Shown: in pieces, positions 35,733-45,424 of the stretch
Layout: every line of letters begins with the position of its first letter
Numbering within the stretch: the first letter of the stretch is position 1
Assembly: GCA_965197575.1 (NCBI GenBank)
Contig: OZ240214.1
Location: forward strand, 2,728,001-2,792,000
Length of the DNA stretch: 64,000 bases
Source of the DNA: VXOI01 sp965197575
GTDB taxonomy: Bacteria > Chloroflexota > Dehalococcoidia > Lucifugimonadales > UBA3495
Reading direction: 5' to 3'
Position numbers and translations under genes: made by a program
The notes under the pieces: model-generated
The model's input: only the letters and a program-made list of their open reading frames with translations
What the model was told of the DNA's origin: nothing
The model's database searches: none

Positions 35733-35797
35733 GCCGAAATCGAGAATTGTAGGATTTCGGCTCCAGATTCCCGCCTCCGCGGGAATGACCCATTTCA
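35733..35797. repeat. Two hairpins between IS630 copy 2 and IS110 copy 1
   Basis: AGCCGAAATC...GATTTCGGCT (35733-35763) forms a 10-bp stem, and ATTCCCGCCTCCGCGGGAAT (about 35770-35789) forms a second. The latter type is a common dispersed bacterial hairpin. They may be REP-like repeats or IS110 target-site structure. Confidence 0.5.
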
Positions 35798-35799
35798 TG

Positions 35800-37175
35800 G
35801 GATGCCGGGACAAGCTGGTAGCCCAGTTGCGCTGCCCGCCGCTTGGCGGCGGGCAGCGCCCTTTGACGATATTGCGTTTCGAGTACTCCGCGCCGGCGTC
35901 CGCGTAAGTCTGCCCGTGCCGAAGCATGGAGCAGATGATGCGGGCCAGCTTGTGGGCCGTGGCGGTGATGGCTTTGGGCGCTCCCAGTTGTGCTTTCTTC
36001 CGCCGCAGGAAGGCGCCCAAGGCGCTGTCGGAGCGGTGCAGCGCGTGGGCCGCCAGGCGGCAAGGCCGCTGCGGCCCGGTTGGCATTGGCTTTGGTTCGC
36101 GAGCTGATCACCTTGCCGCCAGTGATGCGGTTGTCGGGACTGAGCCCCAGCCAGGACGCGAAGTGCTTGGCGCTTTGCCATCCGGCCATGTCCGTCCCAA
36201 TCTCGCTGACCACCTTGAGCGCCGTAAAAGCGTCCATACCGTCGACCGTGGTCAGGTCCACCCCCGTCATCCGGTACAGGTGGCTCCGGACATCGAAGCG
36301 CGGCGCGTTTCCTTGGCTGCGCCTCTTGATATTGCCTGGCAGCGGCTCCCCATCGCTAAGGTCCTCAAACCGCAACAGCCGGGCTTCAATCTCACGGTCG
36401 CACCTGGAATCTTGCTCTGATAGAACCGGTACAGTTCCAGGGCCTGGGTCAGCTCGAAGATGTGTTCCTCCCGCCAGTGGCCCTGCAACGGCTTGGCTAC
36501 CGTCGCCTCGTCCGCTTTCATTCCGGGGCGGCGAAACCGGGCCAGCTTCCGTGGATCCCTTTCGCCGGACACGATGGCTTCAATAATCGCCATGCCGGTC
36601 TGGCCCGTGATGCCGCTGATGACGTGCTGGAGCTTCACGTTCATCCGGGTCAGCGCCTTCTGCATGTGTTGGATATGGTGGGATGCGTACTCCACCAGTA
36701 TGGCCCGCTGGCGCTGGTAACTGCGCAGGCGCCGTATCTCCGCCTCGGGCCGAAAGGCTCCCGACAGCAGTCCGTAGGTGTGCAACTGTTGCAGCCACTG
36801 GCAGTCCAGCACGTCTGTCTTGCGCCCAGGCACGTTCTTGATGCGTCTGGGGTCCACCAACATCACCTGGAAGCCTCGCTCTTCCAGCACCCCGAACAGG
36901 GGTATCCAATACACTCCTGTGGACTCCATGACCACGGTCTCGACCCCACACTCGGTCAACCAATCGGCCAGACGGTACAGGTCCGCCGTGAAGGCCTCAA
37001 ACTCGTGCACCGGCTGTTCCGAGCGGTCGGCGGGAACCGCGACGAAATGGCTGGTGGCGCCCACGTCAATGCCCGCAGCGTTCAGGTTTACCTGAGACCG
37101 CTGCGCGGGCAGACGCTCCCGTCTCCGAGTCGTCTGGCCCGCTGGTTTTGCGCTCCTCTGGCGAGTCGTCATCAT
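35800..37175 (-). pseudogene. IS110-family transposase, frameshifted
   Basis: Over 90% alike to the intact copy at 39115. Three single-base changes break it: a missing base near 36410 (..FYQSKIPGAT.. instead of ..FYQGKIARCD..), an extra base near 36065 and a missing base near 35882. The N-terminal RuvC-like DEDD domain (GIDVGATSH, VMESTGVYW, KTDVLDCQWL) is intact to about residue 262; the Transposase_20 half is spread over three frames. A truncated N-terminal protein could still be made. Confidence 0.85.
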
Positions 37176-37400
37176 CTCTTCCTATCACGTCAGTGTCGGC
37201 GCGTCGCCGGAGGAAGTCACTGACAGTTGCCACTCTCCCGAACGGGATCGCCCCACAGGGGGTGTCACCAATGATGCCGCCGTAAGACTCCCAGACCATG
37301 CTTTGTACCGGGCAATATGCGCCAAAGTCTAGTCGGTCTTGGTCCGACGACACGCCTCACTTTGAGCTTACACTCCGGCGCGGCCAAGCAAGTTAGTCCC
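37176..37400 (-). ncRNA. Candidate bridge RNA region of IS110 copy 1
   Basis: About 225 bp upstream of the transposase start, nearly identical to 38889-39114 over its transposase-proximal ~150 bases but diverged at the distal end. IS110-family elements are known to encode a bridge RNA in such a non-coding end. A hairpin CCCC-CTGT-GGGG is visible. RNA boundaries are not determined. Confidence 0.45.
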
Positions 37401-37466
37401 CTCTGCACGGCCCGGAAAGCGGGCATAGCCATGCTTTGTACATTCAGGCGGCGTATGCGAGGGAGT

Positions 37467-38694
37467 CTAGTATTAAGTCAAGGTTGAAGTGTCAGGATAG
37501 AGGCGGCGCATTTTGGTTCTGGCATCCTTGGTGGTGAAACGCCAGTTGATGATGGCACCGGCCGCATTGCGTTCTGCCTCGCAGGCGCTGATGTTCCTTT
37601 GCAGGGCGTCCTCATCGGGGTTCCGTTTCTTGAGACAGGCCCGGGCCAGTACGCTGAACTCGATCTCGGCCATATTCAGCCAGCTGCCGTGCTTGGGCGT
37701 GTGGTGAAACTCCAGCCGTTTGGCGATGCGCCTGGCCTCAGCCGCCGGAAAGGTCTCATAGAGGGACGCTATCCGGTGTGTGTTCAAGTTGTCGAGCACC
37801 ATTCGGACCACAGGGATATCGGGATATGCCTCGTCCACCAGCCAGCGCATCTGATGGGCGAAGTCCTGCATGGTGCGCCGCTCGGTAACCGCCACGTGCC
37901 GCCCGCCCGCCCGGGGCTCGCAGGTCAGGAACAGGTTCCTCGTTCCCGCTCTCAGGTACTCGTAGTCCTGACGCCTGGGCCGCCCCGGTTTCGCCGGGAT
38001 GGGCGGCGTGAGGTCGGCCAGCAACTGGGTGGAGGTCTCGTCAAAGCAGACCACCGGCCTTTCGGGGTCGTAGGGCTCGGCGTAGAGGTCCAGCACGTCC
38101 TCCATGTGGGCCACGAACTCCGCGCTCACCTTCGGGATGCACCACTGTTTCTTCCGCCACGGCTTGAGTGCGTTTTTTTCAACCGCAACCGCACCGTCTC
38201 GTGGGAGAGGGACTCCACCAGTCCCAGTTCCACCGCCTTGCCCGCCAGCACGCGCAACGTCCAGTGGTCGTGGCCCTCGGGCGCCGGGCTGCAGGCCAGG
38301 GCGATGAGATGCGCCTCCGCCCGGTCGTCCAGCTTCCGGTGGCGGGTGCTCTGGTTGCGGTGTCTGAGCACCTCATCCAAGCCATCCTCGGCGTACCGTC
38401 GCTTGGTGCGGAACACGGTCCGCTCCGAGACGTCCAGGGCGGCGGCCACCTGAGAGGCGCTCCAGCCATCGTCTGTTTTCAGCAGGATACGGGCCCTCGT
38501 GATTGCTTGGGCAGAACTCCGGCCACCCCTGATCATCTGCCTGAGCCGACCCTTTTCCCCGGCGGCCAACCGGACTGCGAATTTCTCCTGCACCATGAAC
38601 GACCTACCTCCCACAACACTGCTTCCTCTCCCAAAGGTACCATCGAAACCTGGCGCATGGAATATCTGACAATGCGAGTTTGACTGGGTACTAG
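37467..38694 (-). mobile_element. IS630-family element, copy 3
   Basis: 1228 bp between CTAG at 37467-37470 and 38691-38694. Imperfect ends share CTAGTA then AGTCAA. Inserted in the transposon relic 37432-38853, whose frame is restored exactly (CGG-CTT-CTA-GAC) when the element and one CTAG are removed. Confidence 0.85.
37473..38596 (-). CDS. IS630-family transposase (OrfA/OrfB, -1 frameshift), copy 3
   Basis: OrfA from ATG 38596 (MVQEKFAVRLAAGEKGRLRQ..) with helix-turn-helix ..WSASQVAAALDVSERTVFRT.., ending at 38126. The A-AAA-AAC site is the complement of 38173-38179. OrfB continues ..NALKPWRKKQWCIPKVSAEF.. with CFDETSTQL, VLDNLNTH and NMAEIEFSV. Both frames are intact. Distinct in sequence from copies 1 and 2/4, so three IS630 lineages coexist here. 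Confidence 0.85.
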
Positions 38695-38888
38695 AAGCCG
38701 GGCGTAGAGCGGGGCGAGGACTTTTCCATCGTCGGGGGGCGGCGGCGACATTGAAAAACCCACCGAGGCAAGCCACAGGTGGCGGCGCACCAAGGCGATG
38801 GCATCGACGAAGGTGGGCGTGGCCTTGGCGTACCACGCCACCTGAATGTACAAAGCACCGTTAGGCCCGCGTTCCTGACTGGGCAAAG

Positions 38889-39114
38889 GAGACTAACAGA
38901 CGAGACCGCGCCGGAGGTGTAATCTCCTGCTGAGGCGTATCGTCGGACCAAGACCGACTAGACTTTGGCGCATATTGCCCGGTACAAAGCATGGTCTGGG
39001 AGTCTTACGGCGGCATCATTGGTGACGCCCCCTGTGGGGCGATCCCGTTCGGGAGAGTGGCAACTGTCAGTGACTTCCTCCGGCGACGCGCCGACACTGA
39101 CGTGATAGGAAGAG
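38889..39114 (+). ncRNA. Candidate bridge RNA region of IS110 copy 2
   Basis: Non-coding leader starting near GGAGACTAAC (38887) and running to the transposase ATG. It shares long blocks with copies 1 and 3 (GCATATTGCCCGGT, GCATCATTGG, GGGGCGATCCCGTT) separated by divergent short segments. The CGCCCC-CTGT-GGGGCG hairpin is at about 39026-39041. Conserved stems with variable loops are what a bridge RNA would show; exact ends unknown. Confidence 0.5.
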
Positions 39115-40533
39115 ATGATGACGACTCGCCAGAGGAGCGCAAAACCAGCGGGCCAGACGACTCGGAGACGGGAGCGTCTGCCCGCGCAGCGGTCTCAGGT
39201 AAACCTGAACGCTGCGGGCATTGACGTGGGCGCCACCAGCCATTTCGTCGCGGTGCCCCAAGACCGCCGCGACCAGCCGGTGCGCGAGTTTGAAGCCTTC
39301 ACGGCGGACCTGTATCGCCTGGCCGACTGGCTGTCGCAGTGCGGAGTGGAGACCGTGGTCATGGAGTCGACCGGGGTGTATTGGATACCGCTGTTCGGGG
39401 TGCTGGAGGAGCGGGGTTTCGAGGTGATGCTGGTAGACCCCAGGCGCATCAAGAACGTGCCTGGGCGCAAGACAGACGTGCTGGACTGCCAGTGGCTGCA
39501 ACAGTTGCACACCTGCGGACTGCTGTCGGGAGCGTTCCGGCCCGAGGCGGAGATACGGCGCCTGCGCAGTTACCAGCGCCAGCGGGCCATGCTGGTGGAG
39601 TACGCATCCCACCATATCCAACACATGCGGAAGGCGCTGACCCAGATGAACGTGAAGCTCCAGCACGTCATCAGCGACATCACTGGCCAGACCGGCATGG
39701 CGATTATTGAAGCCATCGTGTCCGGCGAAAGGGATCCACGGAAGCTGGCCCGGTTTCGCCGCCCCGGAATGAAAGCGGACGAGGCGACGGTAGCCAAGTC
39801 GTTGCAGGGCCACTGGCGGGAGGAACACATCTTCGAGCTGACCCAGGCCCTGGAACTGTACCGGTTCTATCAGGGCAAGATTGCCAGGTGCGACCGTGAG
39901 ATTGAAGCCCGGCTGTTGCGGTTTGAGGACCTTAGCGATGGGGAGCCGCTGCCAGGCAATATCAGGAGGCGCAGCCAAGGAAACGCGCCGCGCTTCGATG
40001 TCCGGAGCCACCTGTATCGGATGACGGGGGTGGACCTGACCACGGTCGACGGCATGGACGCTTTTACGGCGCTCAAGGTGGTCAGCGAGATTGGGACGGA
40101 CATGACCAGATGGCAAAGCGCCAAGCACTTCGCGTCCTGGCTGGGGCTCAGTCCCAACAACCGCATCACTGGCGGCAAGGTGATCAGCTCGCGAACCAAA
40201 GCCAATGCCAACCGGGCAGCCACCGCCTTGCGCCTGGCAGCCAACGCGCTGCACCGCTCCGACAGCGCCTTGGGCGCCTTCCTGCGGCGGAAGAAGGCGC
40301 AACTGGGAGCGCCCAAAGCCATCACCGCCACGGCCCACAAGCTGGCCCGCATCATCTGCTCCATGCTTCGGCACGGGCAGACTTACGCGGATGCCGGCGC
40401 GGAGTACTGCGAAACGCAATATCGTCAAAGGGCGCTGCGCTCCGCCAAGCGGCGGGCAGCGCAACTGGGCTACCAGCTTGTCCCGGCATCCCATGCTCAG
40501 GACTCTTACCCGGCCGCGGCGACCGTCCCCTGA
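39115..40533 (+). CDS. IS110-family transposase, intact
   Basis: 472 aa. N-terminal RuvC-like DEDD domain (GIDVGATSHF, VMESTGVYWIPLFG, RKTDVLDCQWL), a coiled linker (~150-260), and a C-terminal Transposase_20 domain with the serine-containing motif (..GLSPNNRITGGKVISSRT..). Length is slightly above the family norm. Start at ATG 39115 (or 39118). This is the only unbroken IS110 gene of the three, so it is the likely source of activity for the family here. Confidence 0.9.
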   Translation: MMTTRQRSAKPAGQTTRRRERLPAQRSQVNLNAAGIDVGATSHFVAVPQDRRDQPVREFEAFTADLYRLADWLSQCGVETVVMESTGVYWIPLFGVLEERGFEVMLVDPRRIKNVPGRKTDVLDCQWLQQLHTCGLLSGAFRPEAEIRRLRSYQRQRAMLVEYASHHIQHMRKALTQMNVKLQHVISDITGQTGMAIIEAIVSGERDPRKLARFRRPGMKADEATVAKSLQGHWREEHIFELTQALELYRFYQGKIARCDREIEARLLRFEDLSDGEPLPGNIRRRSQGNAPRFDVRSHLYRMTGVDLTTVDGMDAFTALKVVSEIGTDMTRWQSAKHFASWLGLSPNNRITGGKVISSRTKANANRAATALRLAANALHRSDSALGAFLRRKKAQLGAPKAITATAHKLARIICSMLRHGQTYADAGAEYCETQYRQRALRSAKRRAAQLGYQLVPASHAQDSYPAAATVP

Positions 40534-40590
40534 GGCCCTCCTTGGCCAGACCGTAGCAATATTATGCCCGTGTCCGGCCGGTGCAGAGGC

Positions 40591-40821
40591 GACTAACCGG
40601 TGAGTCGGCCCAAGGATGTATGCTCATGGCGAGGCGTGCCGTCCGGACGAAGACCGGGCAGACACTGGTGCGTATTGCCCGGTCGGTAGCATGGTCCGGG
40701 AGGCTTGCGACGGCATCATTGGCGACGACCCGCCCAGGTCGGGGCGATCCCGTTGGGGAGATTGTCTACAGTTCGCGACTCCCTCCGGCGATGGGCCTAG
40801 ACGGTAATGGTGGAGGCGGTG
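40591..40821 (+). ncRNA. Candidate bridge RNA region of IS110 copy 3
   Basis: Starts near GCGACTAAC (40589) and ends at the transposase start. Aligns throughout with the leaders of copies 1 and 2 (GTATTGCCCGGTCGG, GCATGGTCCGGGAGG, GCATCATTGGCGACG, GGGGCGATCCCGTT). Around 40725-40745 GACCCGCCCAGGTCGGGG can pair differently from copy 2, hinting at compensatory change or loop re-targeting. Confidence 0.45.
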
Positions 40822-42203
40822 ATGAGCAGAGACAAGAGCAGCGCGAAACCGGCGGAGCTGTCCCAGCTGAACCTGAATTCGGCAGGCATAGACGTGGGCG
40901 CCACCAGCCACTTCGTCGCGGTTCCCGCCGACCGCGCGGAGCAGCCGGTGCAAGAATTTGAGGCTTTCACCGCGGACCTGTACCGCCTGGCCGATTGGCT
41001 GGCGGAGTGCGGCGTGGAGACCGTGGTCATGGAGTCGACCGGCGTGTATTGGATTCCTCTGTTCGGAGTTTTGGAGGAACGGGGATTCCAGGTGATGCTG
41101 GTGGACCCCAGACGCATCAAGAACGTGCCTGGCCGGAAGACCGGCGTGGTGGACTGCCAGCGGCTGCAACGGCTGCACACCTACGGGCTGCTGTCGGGAG
41201 CCTTCCGGCCTGACGGGAACATACGACGCCTGCGCAGCTACCTGCGGCAGCGGGCCATGCTGGTGGAGTACGCCTCCCATCACGTCCAGCACATGCACAA
41301 GGCGCTGACCCAGATGAACGTGAAGCTGCAGCACGTCATCAGCGACATCACGGGCAGGACCGGCATGGACATCATCGAGGCTATAGTAAAGGGCGAGAGG
41401 AATCCCCGCAGGCTGGCCCGGCTGCGCGATGCCAGGATCAAGGCGGACGAGGCGACCATCGCCCGGTCGCTGCGGGGGCACTGGAGGAAGGAGCACATTT
41501 TCGAGTTGGCCCAGGCGCTGGAGCTTTACAGGACCTATCAGGACAAGATCGCCCAGTGCGACCTGGAGATTGAAGCCCAACTGGAGCGATTTGAAGACCG
41601 CAGCTACGGCGAACCTCCGGCTCCCAACGGCAAGAAGCGAAATCAGAAGAACGCGCCCCGCTTCGATGTCCAGAGCCAGTTGTACCGGATGACCGGGGTG
41701 GACCTGACCCGCATCGACGGGGTGGACGGTTTCACGGCGTTGAAGGTGGTCAGCGAAGTCGGCACGGACATGACCAAATGGCCCAGCGCCAAGCATTTCG
41801 CGTCATGGCTGGGGCTGAGCCCCCACAACCGCATCACCGGCGGCAAGGTGATCAGCTCGCGAACCAAACCCAATGCCAACCGGGCAGCCACCGTCTGGCG
41901 GCCAACGCGCTGCACCGCTCCGACAGCGCCCTGGGCGCCTTCCTGCGCCGGAAGAAAGCCCACCTGGGAGCGCCCAAGGCCATCACGGCGACGGCGCACA
42001 AGCTGGCCCGCATCATCTACTCCATGCTGCGCTACGGCCAGCAGTACGCGGACGCTGGCGCAGAATACTACGAGAGACAGTATCAGCAGCGAGCGTTGCG
42101 TGCAGCCAAGCGCCGGGCGGCGCAACTGGGCTACCAGTTGATGCCCTTATCAGATGCCTTGGCATTGGCTGTGCCCCACGCATCAGAGGTCGCGCCGGCG
42201 TGA
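40822..42203 (+). pseudogene. IS110-family transposase, copy 3, frameshifted
   Basis: ATG 40822 (GGAGG 5 bases upstream) starts a protein ~75-80% alike to copy 2. A small deletion near 41893 (after ..NANRAAT..) shifts the frame; the correct frame then runs to a stop at 42203 (..GYQLMPLSDALALAVPHASE..). The conserved KTDVLD of the catalytic domain reads KTGVVD here, so one DEDD aspartate may be lost as well. Probably inactive. Confidence 0.8.
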
Positions 42204-42215
42204 CAGTTTAGGTTA

Positions 42216-42443
42216 GTGGGGAGGCTTAAGTATATTATTCACGAAAGCGAGGAAGTCGTGGTCGCCAGTGCAGTGGCGACCGACAACAGCAAATTCGTAC
42301 AGCTCGGACTGACCGACGCGGCGCTCCTCGAGGTGATTACGTCCGAGACTCCTCTGGTCACTGTAGACTTTGATTTATGCCTGGCAGCCCTGGAGAAGGG
42401 GGAGGATACTGTGGTGAACTTCGCCCAGCTCCGGGACCAGTAA
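42216..42443 (+). pseudogene. C-terminal half of a PIN-domain protein
   Basis: 75 codons. SKFVQLGLTDAALLEVITSE, TPLVTVDFDLCLAALEKG and VVNFAQLRDQ correspond to the second half of VapC-like PIN nucleases (T-D-A-x-L and the late D-x-D metal ligands). The N-terminal half with the first Asp was lost, apparently when IS110 copy 3 inserted: its 3' end lies 12 bases away. It converges on the methyltransferase-nuclease gene with a one-base gap. No antitoxin gene is nearby. Confidence 0.65.
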
Positions 42444-42444
42444 C

Positions 42445-43161
42445 CTACTGCTCCGCCTCTAGCCCCCTCATCGGCGCCTGCCGGCCTTGGGAGCGGCGCA
42501 CCCGCTGGGCGGGCTGGTAGCCGGCGAGGCGCGTCGGCAGCTCGAACCTGTGGCCGGACAGCATCTCCGACACCGTGCGCAACTGAATCTTGGGGAACTC
42601 CCGCTGCCACAAGTCCGAATGGAACAACCCGCCGCTGGCCGCCTCAGACCGCATCGGCCCGGTCGGCTCCTCCAATGATATGAACAGTCCCATCGCCGCC
42701 TTTTCCCGCTCCACGACACCCCTCAGCTCGCGGACCTGCGGGGCGGATACGTGACCGCCCTTGACCTGGACCACGATTTTCTGCGATGTGCGCCTGGGCC
42801 CGTCCAGGAAGTAGACCAGGCCGTCGATTCCCCGGTCGGCCCCCCTCTTCTGCTCCTGCTGCGGCTGGGCCTCCAACAGCGACACCGCCCAGAACTGGAA
42901 CTGGTAGGGGTCCTGCTCCCACAGGGCGCGGGCGCTGCCCTCGTCCTGCGGCTCCCCGACAACGTCGTAGTCCCGGCCCGGCTCCAGGTCGAAGGCCGTC
43001 TTCAAGCGGCTTTTCATCAGCGCCACTGCCAGGTGCGTTATGTCTATCCCGGTCCATCTCCGCCCCAGCTTGTGCGCCGCCGCCACCGCCGTCCCGCAGC
43101 CGCAGAACGGGTCCAGCACCACGTCGCCCTCGTTGGACGACGCGCGGATGATGCGCTCTAG
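42445..43161 (-). pseudogene. DNA methyltransferase-nuclease fusion, 3' part (split by IS630 copy 4)
   Basis: Reads LERIIRASSNEGDVVLDPFCGCGTAV (methyltransferase motif I, S-adenosylmethionine binding) and ..GIDITHLAVALM... Then comes a C-terminal domain with RGADRGIDGLVYF...QKIVVQVKGG, the D...xVK pattern of Mrr-like PD-(D/E)xK nucleases, followed by ..LRGVVEREKAAMGLFISLEEP. Excising the IS and one CTAG joins it in frame to 44369-45382 (QKPEALL-ERIIRASS), giving ~575 aa. Such a fusion could modify and cut DNA (inference). Confidence 0.8.
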
Positions 43162-44371
43162 TACCGTTTCCAGATAGATTTACAAGAATATGAGAAGGCA
43201 GCCATACTTGGGTATGATCTTTCTGTGAGGGAGTATCCAGACATGGCTGCCATCAAGTATAAAGTCGAGCTGGCTGAATCCGAACGCTCCCGTCTCAATG
43301 AGGTTTCCCACCGGGGCAAGCTGTCAGTCCGCACCGTCAAGCGGGCGCTGGCGTTGCTCAAAGCAGATGAAGGACTTCGAGACGATGAGATAGCCGCGGT
43401 GCTTTTGATCAACGCCGCTACCGTTGCCAGAGTGCGGAAGCGGTTCGTCGAGGAAGGACTTGAGGCCGCCATCAACGACAAGCCACGACCGGGCCGGGAG
43501 CGCAAGTTGGACGGCAAGCAGGAAGCGCACCTGGTTGCCATCGCGTGCAGCAGTCCACCCGAAGGACATATAAACTGGACGCTCCATCTGCTGGCGGACA
43601 AGGTGGTGGAGCTGGAGTTGGCCGGGAGCATCTCCCTGGAGACGGTGCGCCAGATACTCAAAAAAACGAACTCAAGCCATGGAAGAAGAAGGAATGGTGC
43701 ATCCCCAAGCTGAGCGGGGAGTTCGTGGCCCGGATGGAGGACGTGCTGGACCTTTATCACGAAGAGTACGACCGGGAGCGTCCGGTGGTGTGTTTTGACG
43801 AGTCTTCCAAGCAGTTGCTCGGGGATGTGCGGCCTCCCATCAAGGCCGCCCCCGGACGGGTGGAGCGCTATGACACTGAGTACCAGCGAAACGGGACCCG
43901 GAATCTGTTCATGTTCTGTGAACCGAAGGGTGGGTGGAGGCACGTCGAGGTGACCGGGCGCCGGACTGCTGTGGACTTCGCTCAACAGATGAAGTGGCTG
44001 GTGGACGAGGCATATCCTGACGCCACAGTGATCCGGCTGGTCTTGGACAATCTCAACACCCACAAGCCCGGCTCGCTCTACGAAGCGTTTGCGCCGTCCG
44101 AGGCGCGCCGCATAGCCAAACGCTTGGAGCTTCACCACACACCCAATCACGGAAGCTGGCTGAACATGGCTGAAATCGAGTTCAGCGTCTTCAGCAGACA
44201 GTGTCTGAACCGCCGGGTCAGTGATGAAGCGTTGCTGAGACGGGAGGTCGCGGCGCTCGAACGCGAGCGCAACGAGGCCGCCGCCAGCATAGACTGGCGG
44301 TTCTCCACCCAGGACGCTCGCAGTAAGCTTGAACATATCTATCCAATAGAATTAAATTGAAACGGTACTAG
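43158..44371 (+). mobile_element. IS630-family element, copy 4
   Basis: 1214 bp, the inverted twin of copy 2 (34510-35723), bounded by CTAG at 43158-43161 and 44368-44371. Inserted in the methyltransferase gene at a leucine-glutamate codon pair containing CTAG. Confidence 0.92.
43225..44360 (+). CDS. IS630-family transposase (OrfA/OrfB, -1 frameshift), copy 4
   Basis: Protein sequence identical to that encoded at 34521-35656. OrfA from GTG 43225 or ATG 43243 to 43713. The A-AAA-AAC slip site at 43660-43667 leads into OrfB, which ends at 44360. DDE residues in CFDESSKQ, VLDNLNTH and NMAEIEFSV. Intact, and the probable culprit for the split methyltransferase. Confidence 0.9.
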
Positions 44372-45382
44372 CAGGGCCTCGGGCTTCTGCGTGGGGTAGC
44401 CGAGATATTCCGACCGAGAAGCGGGGCGAATATCAGTCCAATCATTTTGCAGCGGGACTCCGGGCATTTCGTCCAGATACCGCTTGTAGTTTGGCATACC
44501 GTTTTTGGTGTATACGATTCTTCCCTGCTCAGACATTGCGGCCATGCCGTCTTTTGAATACGCCCAATAACGGCCTCTATATGGCAGCACTCCTTTGTAT
44601 TCCCAGCTTCCCATCGGAGTACGATATTCGTTCGCTAAATCAGCTTCCCATTCCCCGTTATTCCGGCGCTTTACGCGCCACTCGTAGCTGGTATCACCAC
44701 CTAGTTTGGCCGCGGTTAGGTCACCCATCCGGTAACGACGCTCTGTGTCTTGTTCTGTGAACTTATAAAAATTGTCCACGTACTCGCTGTCGTATTCCGT
44801 ATACTGCCAATTCCAAGTCCAGGTGTTGCTTTTGGTGTAAAGCAAAATCGTGTCCCGCACGTTTCCGTACTGGCGACGACCTTGTTTAGCGTCGTTGTGC
44901 GCGTTTGTCCGCCGCCAGGAAATTTCGTTGCGATAATTCCCAGCCCCGAACACTGCGTCCATAAGCAACTTCAGGTAGTGGCTGGCCGTGGGGTCGCAAT
45001 GCAGGTAGATGCTGCCGGTGGGCTTCAAGACCCGGCGCAGCTCCACCAGGCGCGGAGCCATCATCACCAGGTAGGCCATCATCGCGTTCTGGCCGATGAA
45101 CTGCCGGAAGGCCGAAATCATGTCCTTGACCGCCGACGGGACCCCGGGGTTCCGGATGATGTCCATTTCGTAAGTGTATTCCGTCTCCTGCGTCCATTCC
45201 CACGTGTCGGTGAAGGCCCTGATCTGGGCGGGCGATTCCTCCCCGGTCCGCTCCCGGAACAGCACGTTGTAAGAGGCGTTGGAGTTGAACGGCGGGTCAA
45301 GGTAGACCAGGTCCACCGACTCGTCGGGAACGTGCTCCCGTAACACCAGCAGATTGTCGCCGTAGTAGAGGGCGTTGGGCAT
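44369..45382 (-). pseudogene. DNA methyltransferase-nuclease fusion, 5' part
   Basis: MPNALYYGDNLLVLREHVPD, then VDLVYLDPPFNSNASYNVLF (motif IV DPPF), ..GSIYLHCDPTASHYLKLLMD.. and ..LGYPTQKPEALL (the usual TQKP before motif I). Motif IV before motif I marks a beta-class N6-adenine or N4-cytosine methyltransferase. The last residues before the stop (VPFQFNSIG) come from the IS. The gene lies 42 bases downstream of the 234-aa gene, on the same strand, as third gene of a probable operon. Confidence 0.85.
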
Positions 45383-45424
45383 GGGCGTCTCTACCCAGGA
45401 AGGAGTTTAACGAGGATATAATCG

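Larger units (their letters stand above)
35800..37400 (-). mobile_element. IS110-family element, copy 1 (degenerate)
   Basis: Minus-strand copy with its upstream non-coding segment (37176-37400) conserved against copies 2 and 3. No inverted repeats, as expected for IS110. The left end lies near GGACTAAC (complement of about 37391-37399), shared by all three copies. Confidence 0.75.
37432..38853 (-). mobile_element. Deletion derivative of another transposon, split by IS630 copy 3
   Basis: Inverted repeats TGCTTTGTACATTCAGG (37432-37448 and complement at 38837-38853), extending imperfectly inwards. Without IS630 copy 3 it would be ~200 bp. Its minus-strand frame reads VAWYAKATPTFVDAIALVRR..LYARLL, then, after the IS, DSLAYAA and a stop. 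This looks like the last ~60 residues of a transposase running up to its own inverted repeat. The rest of the gene is deleted. Confidence 0.6.

Noticed and set aside
39067..40494. 475-codon minus-strand ORF over IS110 copy 2
   Set aside because: Antisense of the intact DEDD transposase; recurs over each IS110 copy for the same reason.
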